A program made the translations under genes and the position numbers. DNA of 64,000 nucleotides from CAWFLT01 sp963816795 (GTDB lineage Bacteria > Acidobacteriota > Vicinamibacteria > Vicinamibacterales > SCN-69-37), in assembly GCA_963816795.1 (NCBI GenBank), contig CAWFLT010000014.1, positions 806,001-870,000 on the forward strand, written 5' to 3'. Below the pieces are notes generated by a model. The model did not search any database, was not told the origin of the DNA, and was given only the letters and a program-made list of their open reading frames with translations. Positions 27,338 through 38,520 of this stretch are shown here, in pieces. Each line of letters starts with the position of its first letter. The first letter of the stretch is position 1.

Positions 27338-29359
27338 TCACCTGCACACCGTCAACGCTCGCTGCACCGTGCGGAAGGCATTGGCGAGTCCGGATCCGAA
27401 CGTGTTGTTGGGCGCGCCGTCGCCGAGCGGCTCGGCGCTCGAGACGATGAGGTCGCGCAGCGTCGTGCGCGCGGCCGACGGCGGCTGCGCGTTGGCGGTC
27501 CCGCTCACGAGACACGGCGCCGCCTGCAGCGCGAGCGCCGCGATGCCGGCCACGTGCGGCGCGGCCGCGGAGGTCCCGAAGAACGGCGAGCCGAATCGCC
27601 CGGCGCCAGTGATCGAGACGCCGTCGATTCGCCGAAATGTCCGGCTTCATCCGCCCATCGAGCGTCGGGCCGCGACTGCTGAAGTATTGAATCGTCTGAT
27701 GCGTGCGGTCGTTGCACGATTCGCTCGGAGCCCGGCTCCCCGCGAACACCGCGGCGGCCGCCGCCGAGGCGGAACACACCGCGCCGACAGAGATCACGCT
27801 CACCGGCGTCCCGCCGGCGTCGCTTTGCGCGGAGAGGCTCCGTGACGGCGTGTTGTAGTTGTGGCGCTCGTGCCGGCCATCGGCCAACAGCCGCGGTCCC
27901 CCCGAGGCGCACTGCGGCTGGAACGAGAAGACGTTCAACTGCCGCGGCGCGGCGGCATTGTCGACATTCTGAATCAGGATGCGGAAACGGCCTTCGCCCT
28001 CGCGGTTGACGAAGTCGACAAACTCGATCGGATCCTGCGATCCGCGCTGCGCGTCGGTACTGCGCGCGACCACCTGACCCGAGCTCTCGCGCACCAGATA
28101 CAGGTCGTAGTTGTTCGCCGAACGTCCGGCGGGATCGTCCCACGTCAGCACGACCACGACCGCGCCGTTCTTCGGAAGCACCAGCACGTCGTGCGGCTGA
28201 TCGCCGAGGCCGAGCACATCGGACGTCTCCGCCGTCCGCTGGTAGAGATGCAGGCGCCCGCTGTTCTGGACCCCGTTGACGGAGCGGCCATCGACACGTG
28301 AATCGACGTAGGTGCCGAGATAGTGATCGTCGGCGGCGTTGCCGACCGAGGTGACGTAGGTCCGAATCCGAAACTCGGGGTTGTTGAGCGCCGCGGCCGT
28401 GTTCACGGAGACGGTGCTCTGGCCATTGGCGGGCTCGCCGAAGAATCCGAGGTCGTCGACGACGACGTCGTTGTCGGCCGCGAGGGCGTTGACGGCCCGG
28501 TTGAACTCGAGGCTGGTGGCTCGCGTTCGCAAAGGACATCCGCGCACCAGGCGCGAGATCGTGGACGATCTCCATCAGCGCCGTCCCTTCCGCGCCGGCG
28601 CCCGGAAAGCCGCAGGTGTTGAGCAGCGAGCGGCGGTCCTCGAGATCGCCGTCCGGCCGATACGAGCGGGCAGTGATCGCCCCGCTGACCGCCGTCAACC
28701 GGCCGCGGCTGTCTCTCGTGCCGACCGCCGCCGGGAGGTCGCGCGTGTCGATCGGACCACCGGCAGCGGGCGGGCACGCACCGGTGCAGGCTCGGCTCGA
28801 AGATGCCGCGGATGCCGTCCGAGATCAGGCCGACGCGGACGCCGGCGCCGGTCGCGCCGAACTGCGCCCGCGCCACATCGGCGGCGTGAATCGCATCGCC
28901 TTCGCTGGCGAATTCTCCCGCGTGCGGGCGCGCGTAGCTCGGCAGCCGGATGAACGCCACGGACGTGAGCGACGCCACTCGCTGCAGGCGCGACACCGGC
29001 ACTCGTGCCTGCAGACGCCGCCCCGGCGCATCGACGATCTCGATCGAGACGCCGGCTCTGGTCAGTTCTTCGAGGGCGGCGTCAGTGACCTCCCGCATCA
29101 ACAGATACACCTGAACGGCATTCTCGTCGTCGACCAGCAGGTGCCCGCTGTTCGTCGCATCCAGGACGGACTCCGGCAGGCGTGCACCAGCGAGCGGCCG
29201 GGCACGTGGCTCGGTCGGGTCGGCTGACAGTTCTTGCGGGATCGCTGCGGCGAGATCGGCCAAAAGGGTGGACAGCTTTCCGGCGCCGGCCCGCTGCCCG
29301 AGAATGGCCGGCGACTGAACCACCGCGATGGCCGCCAGCACTATGGCGACGGGCATCAT
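27338..29359 (-). CDS. S8-family (subtilisin-like) secreted peptidase with Glu at the His site, several frameshifts
   Basis: The N-terminus PVAIVLAAIAVVQSPAILGQ is a signal peptide. The catalytic domain begins GATGAGVRVGLISDGI, whose Asp matches the S8 catalytic Asp. The second block reads GAGAEGTALMEIVHDLAPGA; the residue before GTA is Glu where classical subtilisins have His. A PPC-like beta domain is inserted (VLTWDDPAGRSANNYDLYLV and RFRILIQNVDNAA). The Ser block is FFGTSAAAPHVAGIAALALQ. Frames change near 28780, 28530, 27640 and 27550. The frame ends NAFRTVQRALTVCR at 27338. Similar S8-like proteins with EG instead of HG are known to me from databases; activity is unproven. It is exported, probably to act outside the cell. 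Confidence 0.82.
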
Positions 29360-29404
29360 TCGCCGAGCTCGCGAGTTCGCGCATGGCTCAGGTTACACGC
29401 AGAC

Positions 29405-29530
29405 CGATCGAAAATTACAGGACACGGAGATCACACCGCGCCTCGGACCGGAGATCACGGCGACAGGAGGGTTACACCCTTTGTTTCCCCGTGTCCTCCG
29501 TGATCCTCCGTATCTCCGTGTCCGATGCCT
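29405..29530. repeat. Family 2 inverted repeat (CACGGAGATCAC / CTCCGTG)
   Basis: ACAGGACACGGAGATCACAC and CGGAGATCACGGCGACAGG face CCGTGTCCTCCGTGATCCTC and CGTATCTCCGTGTCCG across a spacer of about 40 bases. It lies between the S8 peptidase start and the stop of the ThuA-type gene, both on the minus strand. Confidence 0.7.
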
Positions 29531-29553
29531 TGCCTTGAGTGTTCGATGCTTCG

Positions 29554-32500
29554 TTATTGAATCTTCAGGACCCCGCGCATCGTCACCCAATGTCCAGGGA
29601 ACGTGCAGATGAACGGATAGTCGCCCGGTTCGGTCGGCGCGGTGAACTCGAGCACCGCCGATTGTTTCGCCGGCACCAGCGCCAGCGAGAACAGCACGTT
29701 CGGCGAATCGGGCACGTAGCCGCGATTCTGCGCCGTCGGATCGGGGAGCATCGCGAGGATGTCCTTCACCACGGCGTCGTAGCTGTTCGGCTTGAGGATC
29801 GTGATGTTGTGCAGCATGTCGTCCGTGTTCGCGAACGCGATCTGGACGCGCTGTCCCGGACGGGCCTCGATCGTCGACTGGCTGTAGCGATTCTCGCCGG
29901 CAACGACGGAGAGGGCGACGCTGAGCACCGGGAGCGGCCCGCCGCGTCCTGGCCCGGCGCCGCGGCCGCCCGCCGGAGCGGCGGCCGGGCCGGCGCCCCG
30001 GCCAGCCGGAGGTGCCGCGCCGCGGCAGCGACCGCTGCCGGACGCAGCAACTCGGCCACCGGGCTGTTGTTCATCACGTACTGCTGCGCGATCGGGATGC
30101 TCGACGAAATCTCGGGACGACGGCCGCCCTCCCACGTCTCCTCGATCTGGAACTTCCACTGGCCTTCCAGCGGAATCCGGAAGCCGTCGCCGCGGATGGC
30201 CATGCCGGTTTCGCCAGCTGGCGCCGCGTTGGGCTGGGGTGGAGCGTCCGGCACGATGCCGCCGCGGCCGCGGCTGTTGCTGACGCGGAGGGCGATCACG
30301 TTGTTGCCCGGCAGCAGCACGCCGGGCGGCACCGTGTACTCGCGCACCTGATTGCGCTGGTTCGTGGTCGCGCCGACACGGGAGCCGTTGATGTACGCGA
30401 CGTCGCTTTCGATCACGTTGCCCAGCCGCAGCGTCGCGGCCTTGCCGGCAGCGGCGTCCGGCACGATGATCTGCCGGCGGAACCACACCGCGCCGAGCGT
30501 CTGGCCGAGCGGCGTGTCGGGCCAGAATGCCGGCACGGCGATCGTCTTCCAGGACGTGTCGGCCAGCCCGGGCGCCGACCAGTTCGAGAACGTCTCGAGC
30601 TCGCCGCGCGCGCCCTTCACGGACATCCGCGCGAATTCGACGATGCCGATTTCAGCCGCGTACGCCTGGAGGAAACCTTCCTGGTGCCGGGCGCCGGCGA
30701 CGTAGACGGCTTCAGACAGCCACTCGTCGGCGCGCACTTCCTTCTGCTTGCTCGCTTCGTAGATCACGCGTCCGGCCTCGACCGACGCCGGTAGCTCGGC
30801 GATCGTGAGGATCGCGTTGAGCCGCACGTTGAGGTCACTGTCCGTGAGCGCCTTGGCGGCCACGAGGTCGCCGAGGGTCGCGGCCGTCTTTGGCAACACG
30901 GACTGCGCGGCCTTGCGCACGCCGGCGGCCGGGTGCGTCAGCGCGCGCTTGGCGACGTCGAGCGCCTGCGCATTGGATCCGTTCAGGGCGCCGAGACCCT
31001 GCATCGTGTAGAGCGCGTGAATGGCCCCGGCGTTGATCCCGATCTTGTCCACCGTGCGGTCGTTCACGAGGGCGATGAGCTGTGGCAGGACGTCGGCCTT
31101 GCCGCGCTCGACCAGCAGCCGCTGCGCCGTGGTGCGCCAGAACATGTTGTCGTTCTTCAACGCCGCGACGAGCTCCGCCGGACGGTCGGCGTGGAGCGCC
31201 ATCGGCGTGTACGGCTTGGCGCCCTTCCAGGTGACGCGATAGATCCGGCCGCGCTGATGTTCGCGGAGCGGCGTGTCGTAGGCGTTGCCGCGGCCGTTCT
31301 GGTACGCGTAGCCACCGGTGACCGGCGCCCCCGGCGTCGGGTTGTGCTGGATGATGAAGTCGTAGAAATCAGCGAACCACACCGAGCCGTCGGGTCCGAC
31401 TTCGGCATGCACCGGCGCCATCCATTCGTCGTCGCTCGCAATCAGGTTCCAGCCGTCGCGCTCCGCGAAGCCGGCGCCCTTCTTCTCGATGATGGCGTTG
31501 TGAATGACGTGGCCGGTCGGTTCGTTCACGAACGCGACGCGGTTCCAGTACTCCTCCGGGAACGCGCGCGCGGTGTAGAAGTTGTGCCCGGCGACGGCGG
31601 TGAAGCCGCCCTGAACATCCACCTGACGCACCTTCTGCGTGTTCGCCTGCAGCGCGTAGTGGCCGTCGATCTTCTTCTTGCCGTCGCGCCTGAGTCCGGC
31701 AACGCCATCGTAGAGCCTCAGCGGAATCGCCACATACACGCTATGTTCGCCGTTGGCCGTCGACCCGAACACGTCGAAGTTCTCGGTGAACCCGAGGCCC
31801 CAGGTGTTGTTGGTGAAGTTGGCGATGTGCTCGATCTTCTTGCCGTCAGGCGAGAAGCGATAGACCGCCTGCGACATCCGCAGTTCCTTGCCGTCCACCA
31901 TGCCGCGGAAGCCTGAGTAGCCGACCGTGCCCCAGAGCCAGTTGTCGTGGCCGTACTTGAGGTTCGAGGCGAGCGCGTGCGTGTCGTTCGTGCCCCAGCC
32001 GGTCACGATCGTCTCGCGCACGTCGGCCTTGTCGTCGCCGTTCGTGTCCTTGAGGAACGTGAACTCGCCACCCTGCGCGACCACGATGCCGCCGCGCGAG
32101 AAGACCAGGCTGCTGACGATGCTGAGCTTGTCGGCAAAGATGGTCGACTTGTCGGCCTTGCCGTCGCGGTTGGTGTCCTCGAGAATCCGGATCACGTCGC
32201 GGCCCTGTCCGGCCGGCTGCATCGCGTTCGGGTAGTCCTTCGTTTCGGCAACCCAGAGCCGGCCCTTCTCGTCCCACGCCATCGCTTCGGGGTTGCCTTC
32301 GAGCATCGGCTCCGACGCGAACAGCGTGAGCTCGAAGCCCGGCGGGAACTGCATGTGCTTGGCGGATTCCTCGAGATCCAGCGCCTCCTGCAGCCGCGGC
32401 GCCGTCGGACGGCGCTCGTAGTTCGGGACCGGCACGGCCGAGTCGGTGTACTTCAGCGGCTGAAGGTTCAGCTTTCTGAACTGCGCCACGGTCTCCGGCG

Positions 32501-33254
32501 CGACGGCCCAGAGCAGCGCGTTCTTGATCAGCAGGTGGAAATTCGGGTTGTTCCAGACGCGCTCGTCGTGCCCGTACGCGGTGTAGAAGACGCGGCCCTT
32601 CCCGTGCGTGCGCACCCACGTCCACGGCTCGCGGCCGGCGGCGTCGACGCGTTCCATCAGCACGGTCTTGTCCGGATTGATCTTGGTGTGGACGTAGGTC
32701 TCGTCCCACACCTGAAACGGCTTCATGCCGGCCATCACCGGATGGTTCGCCTGCGTGATCTCGGCGGTGAACTCGCCGGTGCCGTGCTTCTGGAACTGCG
32801 CCCCGACGAGCGAGATGTAGGGCTCGGAATTCTGGAAGCAGAAGGACGCCGAGTGGATCGGCAGAAACGCCTTGCCGCCGGCGACGAAGTCGAGCAGCGC
32901 CTTTTCCTGTTCCGGCGTGATCTTCGTGTGGTTCGCGTAGATCATCAACGCGTCGTACCGCGCGAGATTGGCGGCGTTCAGCGCGGCGGGATCGGCGGTG
33001 TAGGAGAAGTTGAACCCGTCGGGCGCGAGCGCGGCCTTGAGCATCGGCGCAAAGCGCGCCGAGTCATGGTGCGTGCTGTTGTGACCGAGGAAGAGGATTT
33101 CGATCCGGCGAGGACCGCTGGGCGTCGCGGGCGCGGCTCCGGCGGCTCGACCCGCGGGTCCCTGGCTTTGTCCCGAGACCCCAACTGCGGCCAGCACCAG
33201 CCCACATAGAACCGGTACCACATACCGCCGTGCGCGTCCTGAAAAACGTGCCAT
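29554..33254 (-). CDS. Multidomain exported protein: ThuA, NHL/sugar-dehydrogenase propeller, HEAT repeats, jelly roll, cupredoxin; one frameshift
   Basis: About 1,233 residues. Start at 33254 is set by GGAGGAGAAGGA just before the ATG; a signal peptide follows (YVVPVLCGLVLAAVGVSG). Domains in order: ThuA (RRIEILFLGHNSTHHDSARF, residues about 45-260), a membrane-bound-dehydrogenase-type beta propeller (FELTLFASEPMLEGNPEAMA, EDTNRDGKADK, residues about 320-700), HEAT-like helices (about 720-830), a beta-galactosidase jelly-roll-like module (LGAVWFRRQIIVPDAAAGKA, about 900-1050), and a C-terminal cupredoxin. The cupredoxin has FANTDDMLHNITIL and FICTFPGHWVTMRGV, giving His, Cys, His and Met, the full type-1 copper set. 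The frame shifts once near 30010 in an Ala/Arg/Gly-rich linker. PVC-type propeller and ThuA proteins act on carbohydrates; a copper centre suggests electron transfer. Confidence 0.88.
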
Positions 33255-33321
33255 TCCTTCTCCTCCTTGGATCCGATCGTCGTACGTCCGGCAGGAAATC
33301 ATCGCATCCTACCTCTGGACA

Positions 33322-33412
33322 CCGCGCGCCGCAACGCGGCGCACGGCCCGAGCGCAGGGGGTGGGGCCGGGGCCCACCCCCACGCCTCGGGCCGCGCCGC
33401 ACTGCGGCGCGC
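33322..33412 (-). repeat. Palindromic repeat family 1, 3' of the M28 peptidase gene
   Basis: GCGCGCCGCAACGCGGCGC, CGGCCCGAGCGCAGGGGG, TGGGGCCGGGGCCCACCCCC, and CTCGGGCCGCGCCGCACTGC form an almost fully symmetric element about 90 bases long. It starts 8 bases past the M28 gene and ends before the start of the ThuA-type gene. Confidence 0.7.
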
Positions 33413-33419
33413 GTGTCTG

Positions 33420-35761
33420 TCATCTAGCGGCACGATAAAAATCGACCGCGCCCGCCAGGTCGCCTGCGCTCGCGGCAGCCAGTCCGGCTGGCCCAACGGG
33501 CCCGTCCCGCCGGGCAGACCGCGGCTCGTCAGCATGACCGCGCCGCCGGTCAGCACCTGCTCGGCGGTCGCCCCTGAGTCGAATCCAAGCCGCACGGTCA
33601 GGCCGGATTCCGGAACCGCGATAAAGGTTGCCGTCCATCGCCCGTCGACGAGGCGGCCGGCGATCGAAGTGGTCGCCGGCACGATACCGACGGGGAGCAC
33701 GATCTGCGCTCCGATGTACTCGCGCGGCGTGATGACGATCTCGAGGAGCGGCGGCCCGACGGGACCCCGATCGTCGACCGCACGTCCGCGGGCCGTGGCC
33801 GATCTGCAGTCGGGACGGCCGCGCGATGCGCAAACACGGTCTCGAGGGGCGCGAGGCGGACGCTGGCTGGCAGCCGGCGTTCGGCCGCTCGCCCAGGCCG
33901 AGGCCGGCAGCGAACCGGGGCCCAGCGCCAACGCCGGCTCGGGACCGCCGACGTCCAGCCAGGCCTGACGCTGGCGATCGTCCTGCACGTAGCGCGCAAT
34001 GCGCCGCTCGGGCCGGTCGGCGGTGTACGCGTTGGCCACGTACGTCATGACGCCAGTGCCGGCGAGCGCGAGGCCAAGTGTCGCGGCGAGCGCCCGGCGC
34101 TGCGTCGTGCTGGCTCGCTCCTCCTCCGATCAACGCGAGGATCGGCGGGCCGCCCGCGACGAACGCCACGAGTACCAGCGCGGGCTGCAGCCACAACGGC
34201 GCCGCGACCGGCAACCAGCCGAACAGCGGCACGACGAACTTCATCAGGAGCAGAATCTTGGACGCCGAGATCGCCAGCACCACGACAACGACGAGAGCCG
34301 AAGCGACGCGGAGCGCCGTCGCGCGGCCTCCCGTCACGAGCACAGCGATCGCGGCGACGAGCAGCGGGAGCGCGAAGACATATGACGCCACCGGCGCGCT
34401 GAGTTCCAGCGCCGTCGTCAATGCCATCCAGATGGGCAGCGCGACCCACCAGACCGCCGCCGGGCCGCGCCACGGACTGAGGTGCGGCGGCACGATCGCC
34501 GAGAGCCTGCCGACGGCCGCCGCGGCGCCGACTCCGGCCGCGGCGATCCAGGCGTAGGACCAAACCGGCGTGGCGTACCAGTAATTGGTCTCAGCCCTGA
34601 GCAGGCGCATCGTCAACGCCGCGCCAAGCAAGGCGCCCAGGACCGCGGCACCAGCGACGACCGCCCACGCCATCGTCCGGACCACGCCCCCGAAGCCCAA
34701 CGCCTGCCAGAGGTCGCGCGTGAGCCGCAGCCAGCCGGCGAGACCCGCGAGGCACGCGAGCCACGTGAGGATCGTCGCCGTCCGCGCCGAGTAGACGACG
34801 CCGCGCGCGCCGGCCACATCGAAGTAGGTGGCGTCGGCGGCCGGCACGCCGGCGGTGCCGACCGTCATCCGCGCGTCGAGATCGCGGACGATGCCCACGG
34901 TGTTGTCACCGCCCCGCTGCAGCGTGGACGTCGGCACACGCGCGGCGACATCGCGGTCGGTGTGGTACGCGTAGGCGTCGCCAACGACCGCGAAGTTGAG
35001 GCCGGCCGCGCCGGTCCTCTTGAGGATGGTGAAGTCGGTGTCGTTCGGCAGCCGCTTGTAGATCTCGGTCGCGAACGACGCGCCCGCGGGCGCAGGCGCG
35101 GCGGCCGCCCACGCGTGGACGACGGCAGACGCCGCGGCGGTCTCGTACAGCAGCGACGGTCCCGACGCGCCGGTGTTGTCGAAATTGAGAAACGCGCGGA
35201 GCCGTCCGGCGACCTCCGCGTCCTGCACGAGCGCGCGCGCGCCCATCAGCCCGATCTCCTCGCCGTCGGTGATGAGCACGAAGAGCGAGGCGGTCAGTCG
35301 GCGACGCCGCCAGCACACGCGCCGCTTCGAGCGACGTCGCGACGCCGATCCCGTTGTCGATCGCGCCGCTCGCTTCCGGCACGCTGTCGTAGTGCGAGAC
35401 CAGCGCAATCGCCTCGCGGCGCGCGCCGTCGCGCACGGCGATGATGTTGGAGACCGGCGCCGTCACGCCGTACAGCGGGATTGACCGCGATCGCGTCCTG
35501 GATCCGGACGGCGAACCCGCTCGCCTTCAACTGCTCGACCAGATAATCGCGCGCGCGCCGATTGGCCGGCGTGCCGACCGGCCGGCTGCCGATGGTCGCG
35601 GCCAGCATCTCGAGATGCGCGCGGGCACGCGCGCCGTCGAATCCGGTCGGCGCCCGGCCGCACGCCGCGACCGAGCGCCAGCGATTCCCAAGCGCCCCGG
35701 CCACGAGCCAGGCGGCCCCTGAATTAACCGGGCCGACGCGTGGGCGACATGCGGCTGTCAT
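33420..35761 (-). CDS. M28-family zinc peptidase with multi-spanning membrane domain, several frameshifts
   Basis: About 780 residues when frames are joined. The N-terminal peptidase part has ATIGSRPVGTPANRRARDYL, LVSHYDSVPEASGAIDNGIG (His and Asp zinc ligands) and FVLITDGEEIGLMGARALV with the Glu-Glu pair. NDTDFTILKRTGAAGLNFAV and YAYHTDRD follow, the last giving a further ligand. Eight or so hydrophobic helices come next (for example TILTWLACLAGLAGWLRL and YVFALPLLVAAIAVLV), then a soluble C-terminal domain with EIVITPREYIGAQIVLPVG and ATWRARSIFIVPL. This is the layout of Fxna/ERMP1-like membrane aminopeptidases. Frames change near 35470, 35310 and 34100. The start at 35761 may be affected by the same errors. 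Confidence 0.85.
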
Positions 35762-35910
35762 GGGAGCGGGCGATACTCTCGCTGTTCAAGCCGGCGGACG
35801 ACGGTGGCCGGCCGAGGCGCGCGATCGACCGTCGGCAGTATAGCCGCCGCCCGACGCCACACGAGTTACCTCGCCGTCCACCGCCGCTCGCCCGACTTCC
35901 ACCAGTTTTT

Positions 35911-35952
35911 GCCTTCTGCCTTCTGCCCTCTGCCTCTGCCTGGCCTTGGGCC
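35911..35952. repeat. 7-bp simple repeat (GCCTTCT / CTTGGGC)
   Basis: Repeated GCCTTCT, GCCCTCT, GCCTCT units pass into GGCCTTGGGCC, right up to the stop codon of the MarC gene. The 190 bases between the M28 gene start and this tract hold no gene that I can see. Confidence 0.6.
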
Positions 35953-36637
35953 TTACTTCAGTCCCGGCAGCAGCCCCGCCACGCCGCGTGTCAGCATGCC
36001 GAACGCCGTGGCCGTCACCAGGATGCCCATGACGCGCGTCGCGATGTTCAGACCGATCGGGCCGAGCCGCCGCGCAATCGGCGACGCCGATCGGAACGTG
36101 AGCCACATGACGATCGCCGCTCCAATCGAGACGAGCTGAGATGATCAGCAGATCGATCCAGGTGGAGTAGGTCGTCGACTGCACGACGACGGTCGTGATC
36201 GTCCCGGCGCCCACGGTGCCAGGAATCGCGATGGGGACCACGGCCAGGGTCTTCCACTGCGCTTCGGGCACGTCGTCCACCGATTCCTGTTCGGCGGCGG
36301 TGAGCTTGCCCTCCTCGACAGTCACCATGCGCAGGCCCGTGATGAGCAGGATCATCCCGCCAGCCGCCTGGAGCATCGGCACGGTGATGCCCAGAAGCTG
36401 CAGCAGTACCTGTCCGGCCCAGGCGCACACAAGAAGGATGATCAGGATGGCGACCGAGCTCTGGTCTGCCGTCTGGCGATGGATCGCGGCCCCGAACCGG
36501 GCCGTCGTCGTGGCGAACAGCACGGCCGAGCTGATCGGATTCATGATCGCGAGCAGAGATGTCGCGAACAGCATGGTCGCGCTGAGGTCCACGCCGCACA
36601 GTATCTCGCGAGTGACAAAGTCCGGGCCAAGAGGCAT
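35953..36637 (-). CDS. MarC/SnatA-family integral membrane protein, one frameshift
   Basis: About 228 residues with six helices, typical of the MarC family, members of which transport small neutral amino acids. It shows LLAIMNPISSAVLFATTT near the start, LIILLVCAWAGQVLLQLLG, MLQAAGGMILLITGLRMV, the conserved VVPIAIPGTVGAGTITTVVV, and after a frame change near 36135 AAIVMWLTFRSASPIARRLG and LNIATRVMGILVTATAFGML. The end is TAA at 35953. The ATG at 36637 follows GGGAGGGAGATT. It is transcribed divergently from the alpha-dioxygenase-like gene, 83 bases apart. Confidence 0.88.
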
Positions 36638-36720
36638 AATCTCCCTCCCCCAGCCAGCAGGTTTTGCGTCGGAGTCGGCGGAGCCGCGCGAGCGCGCGTT
36701 TCACACGAAAGGACTGGACG

Positions 36721-38505
36721 ATGCCAGAGGATTTTTCGGCACGGGTCACGGACCTCCTGAACCGGCGTGAATGGTTTGAGCTGCCGCGGCTGTTCGCCAT
36801 GGGCCGGCTCATCGAAATCCGCAATCAGCTTCGCGCGGAGAATCTGCACGACACGGAGGAGCCGGCGTTCGTGAAGACGCCGGTCCCGGGCAATCTCGAT
36901 CCCGCGCTGCGCCAGGGCCGGACGATTGACGGGACGCACAACGACCTGGAGGTCCCGAAGATGGGCTCGGCCGGCTGCCGCTTCGGGCGCAACGTCGCGC
37001 TCGAGCACGTGATGCCGAACGCGGCGACGCTGCTCGTCCCCAATCCGCGCGTCGTCAGCCTCGAGTTGATGACCCGGGACGCGTTTCAGCCCGCGACCAT
37101 CCTGAACCTGGTCGCGGCCGCGTGGATCCAGTTCATGGTGCACGACTGGTTCGTGCACAAACGATCCGCCACCGACTCGATCGAGATTCCGCTGGCGCCG
37201 GGCGACACGTTTCGACAGGCAGGCATCAAGGTGCCGCGGTCGGTTCCAGAACCTGCGCCGGCCGGCTCCACCCGCCCGCCGGCGTACGCGAATCTGAACA
37301 GCCATTGGTGGGACGCGTCGATGATCTACGGATCCGACGCCGTGACCGCGGCCAAGCTGCGCACCAAGATCGGCGGTCATCTGCGGATCGAGCCGACCGG
37401 CCTGTTGCCGATCGATCCGGAGACCGGCGTGCATTTCGCCGGGTTCTCCGACAACTGGTGGATCGGCCTGGCGATGCTCCACACGCTGTTCACGCTCGAA
37501 CACAACCACGTCAGCGACTTGCTGGCGCACGAGCACGGCGACTGGGACGACGAGCAGATTTTCCGCAAGGCGCGGCTGATCACCTCGGCGCTCATGGCGA
37601 AGATTCACACCGTCGAGTGGACACCGGCGATCCTGCCGCACCCCGTCATCGCAATGGCGATGAACGTCAACTGGAACGGTCTCGCGGGTGATGATCTGCA
37701 AGACGCGCTGATCTTCCTCAACGACAACGAGCTGATCGGCGGGATCATCGGGTCGAACGCCGACCACCATACGGCTCCCTATTCGCTCACCGAGGAGTTC
37801 GTGGGGGTCTACCGCATGCACCCGCTCATGCCGGACGAGTACGACTTCAAGTCGATCGCGACCGGAGGACAGCTCGAGCGCCGGACGCTGCCGGAGCTCG
37901 CGGGTCTGCGGACGCCCGAGATCGCCGAACGCCTCACGATGCCGGATCTCTTCTACTCGTTCGGCATTTCGCATCCCGGCGCGCTCAGGCTGCACAACTA
38001 CCCGAAGTTCCTGCAGAACCTCACGCGGGACAACGGCGAGCATCTGGATCTGGCCGCGGTCGACATCCTGCGCGATCGCGAGCGCGGCGTGCCGCGGTAC
38101 AACCAGTTCCGCCGGTTGATGCACAAGGCGCCGCTGACGTCGTTCGACCAGATCACCGACGTGCCCGCGTGGCGCCAGCAGCTCAAGCAGGTCTACAACA
38201 ACGACATCGAGCAAGTCGATCTGATGTCGGGCCTCTTCGCCGAGCCGCTGCCGCAAGGCTTCGGATTCAGCGATACCGCGTTCCGGATCTTCATCTTGAT
38301 GGCGTCGCGGCGGCTCAAGAGCGACCGGTTCTTCACCGACGACTATCGCCCGGATATCTACACGCCGTTCGGGATCGATTACCTGCGGAAGAACACGATG
38401 ATTACGGTCCTCAAGCGCCACTATCCGCAGCTCGGCCGGGCCCTGACCGGCGTGCAGAACGCGTTCCGGCCGTGGACGCCGGTCACGGGACCGGTTCAGG
38501 AATGA
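36721..38505 (+). CDS. Alpha-dioxygenase / animal haem-peroxidase superfamily enzyme
   Basis: 594 residues, intact. Similar in layout to plant fatty-acid alpha-dioxygenases, which use a haem and a tyrosyl radical to insert O2 at the alpha carbon of fatty acids. Distal His141 is in FMVHDWFVH. SHWWDASMIYGSDAVTAAKL and LFTLEHNHVSDLLAHEHGDW match conserved blocks of this clade. ARLITSALMAKIHTVEWTPA follows. VYRMHPLMPDEY holds the likely catalytic Tyr364 and proximal haem ligand His367, spaced as in plant enzymes (YRMH). No signal peptide, so a cytoplasmic or peripheral membrane enzyme. Fatty acid use is an inference from these motifs; other options are cyclooxygenase-like or linoleate-diol-synthase-like activity. 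It ends before a pair of palindromic repeats. Confidence 0.88.
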   Translation: MPEDFSARVTDLLNRREWFELPRLFAMGRLIEIRNQLRAENLHDTEEPAFVKTPVPGNLDPALRQGRTIDGTHNDLEVPKMGSAGCRFGRNVALEHVMPNAATLLVPNPRVVSLELMTRDAFQPATILNLVAAAWIQFMVHDWFVHKRSATDSIEIPLAPGDTFRQAGIKVPRSVPEPAPAGSTRPPAYANLNSHWWDASMIYGSDAVTAAKLRTKIGGHLRIEPTGLLPIDPETGVHFAGFSDNWWIGLAMLHTLFTLEHNHVSDLLAHEHGDWDDEQIFRKARLITSALMAKIHTVEWTPAILPHPVIAMAMNVNWNGLAGDDLQDALIFLNDNELIGGIIGSNADHHTAPYSLTEEFVGVYRMHPLMPDEYDFKSIATGGQLERRTLPELAGLRTPEIAERLTMPDLFYSFGISHPGALRLHNYPKFLQNLTRDNGEHLDLAAVDILRDRERGVPRYNQFRRLMHKAPLTSFDQITDVPAWRQQLKQVYNNDIEQVDLMSGLFAEPLPQGFGFSDTAFRIFILMASRRLKSDRFFTDDYRPDIYTPFGIDYLRKNTMITVLKRHYPQLGRALTGVQNAFRPWTPVTGPVQE

Positions 38506-38520
38506 GGCAATGGGCAGACA

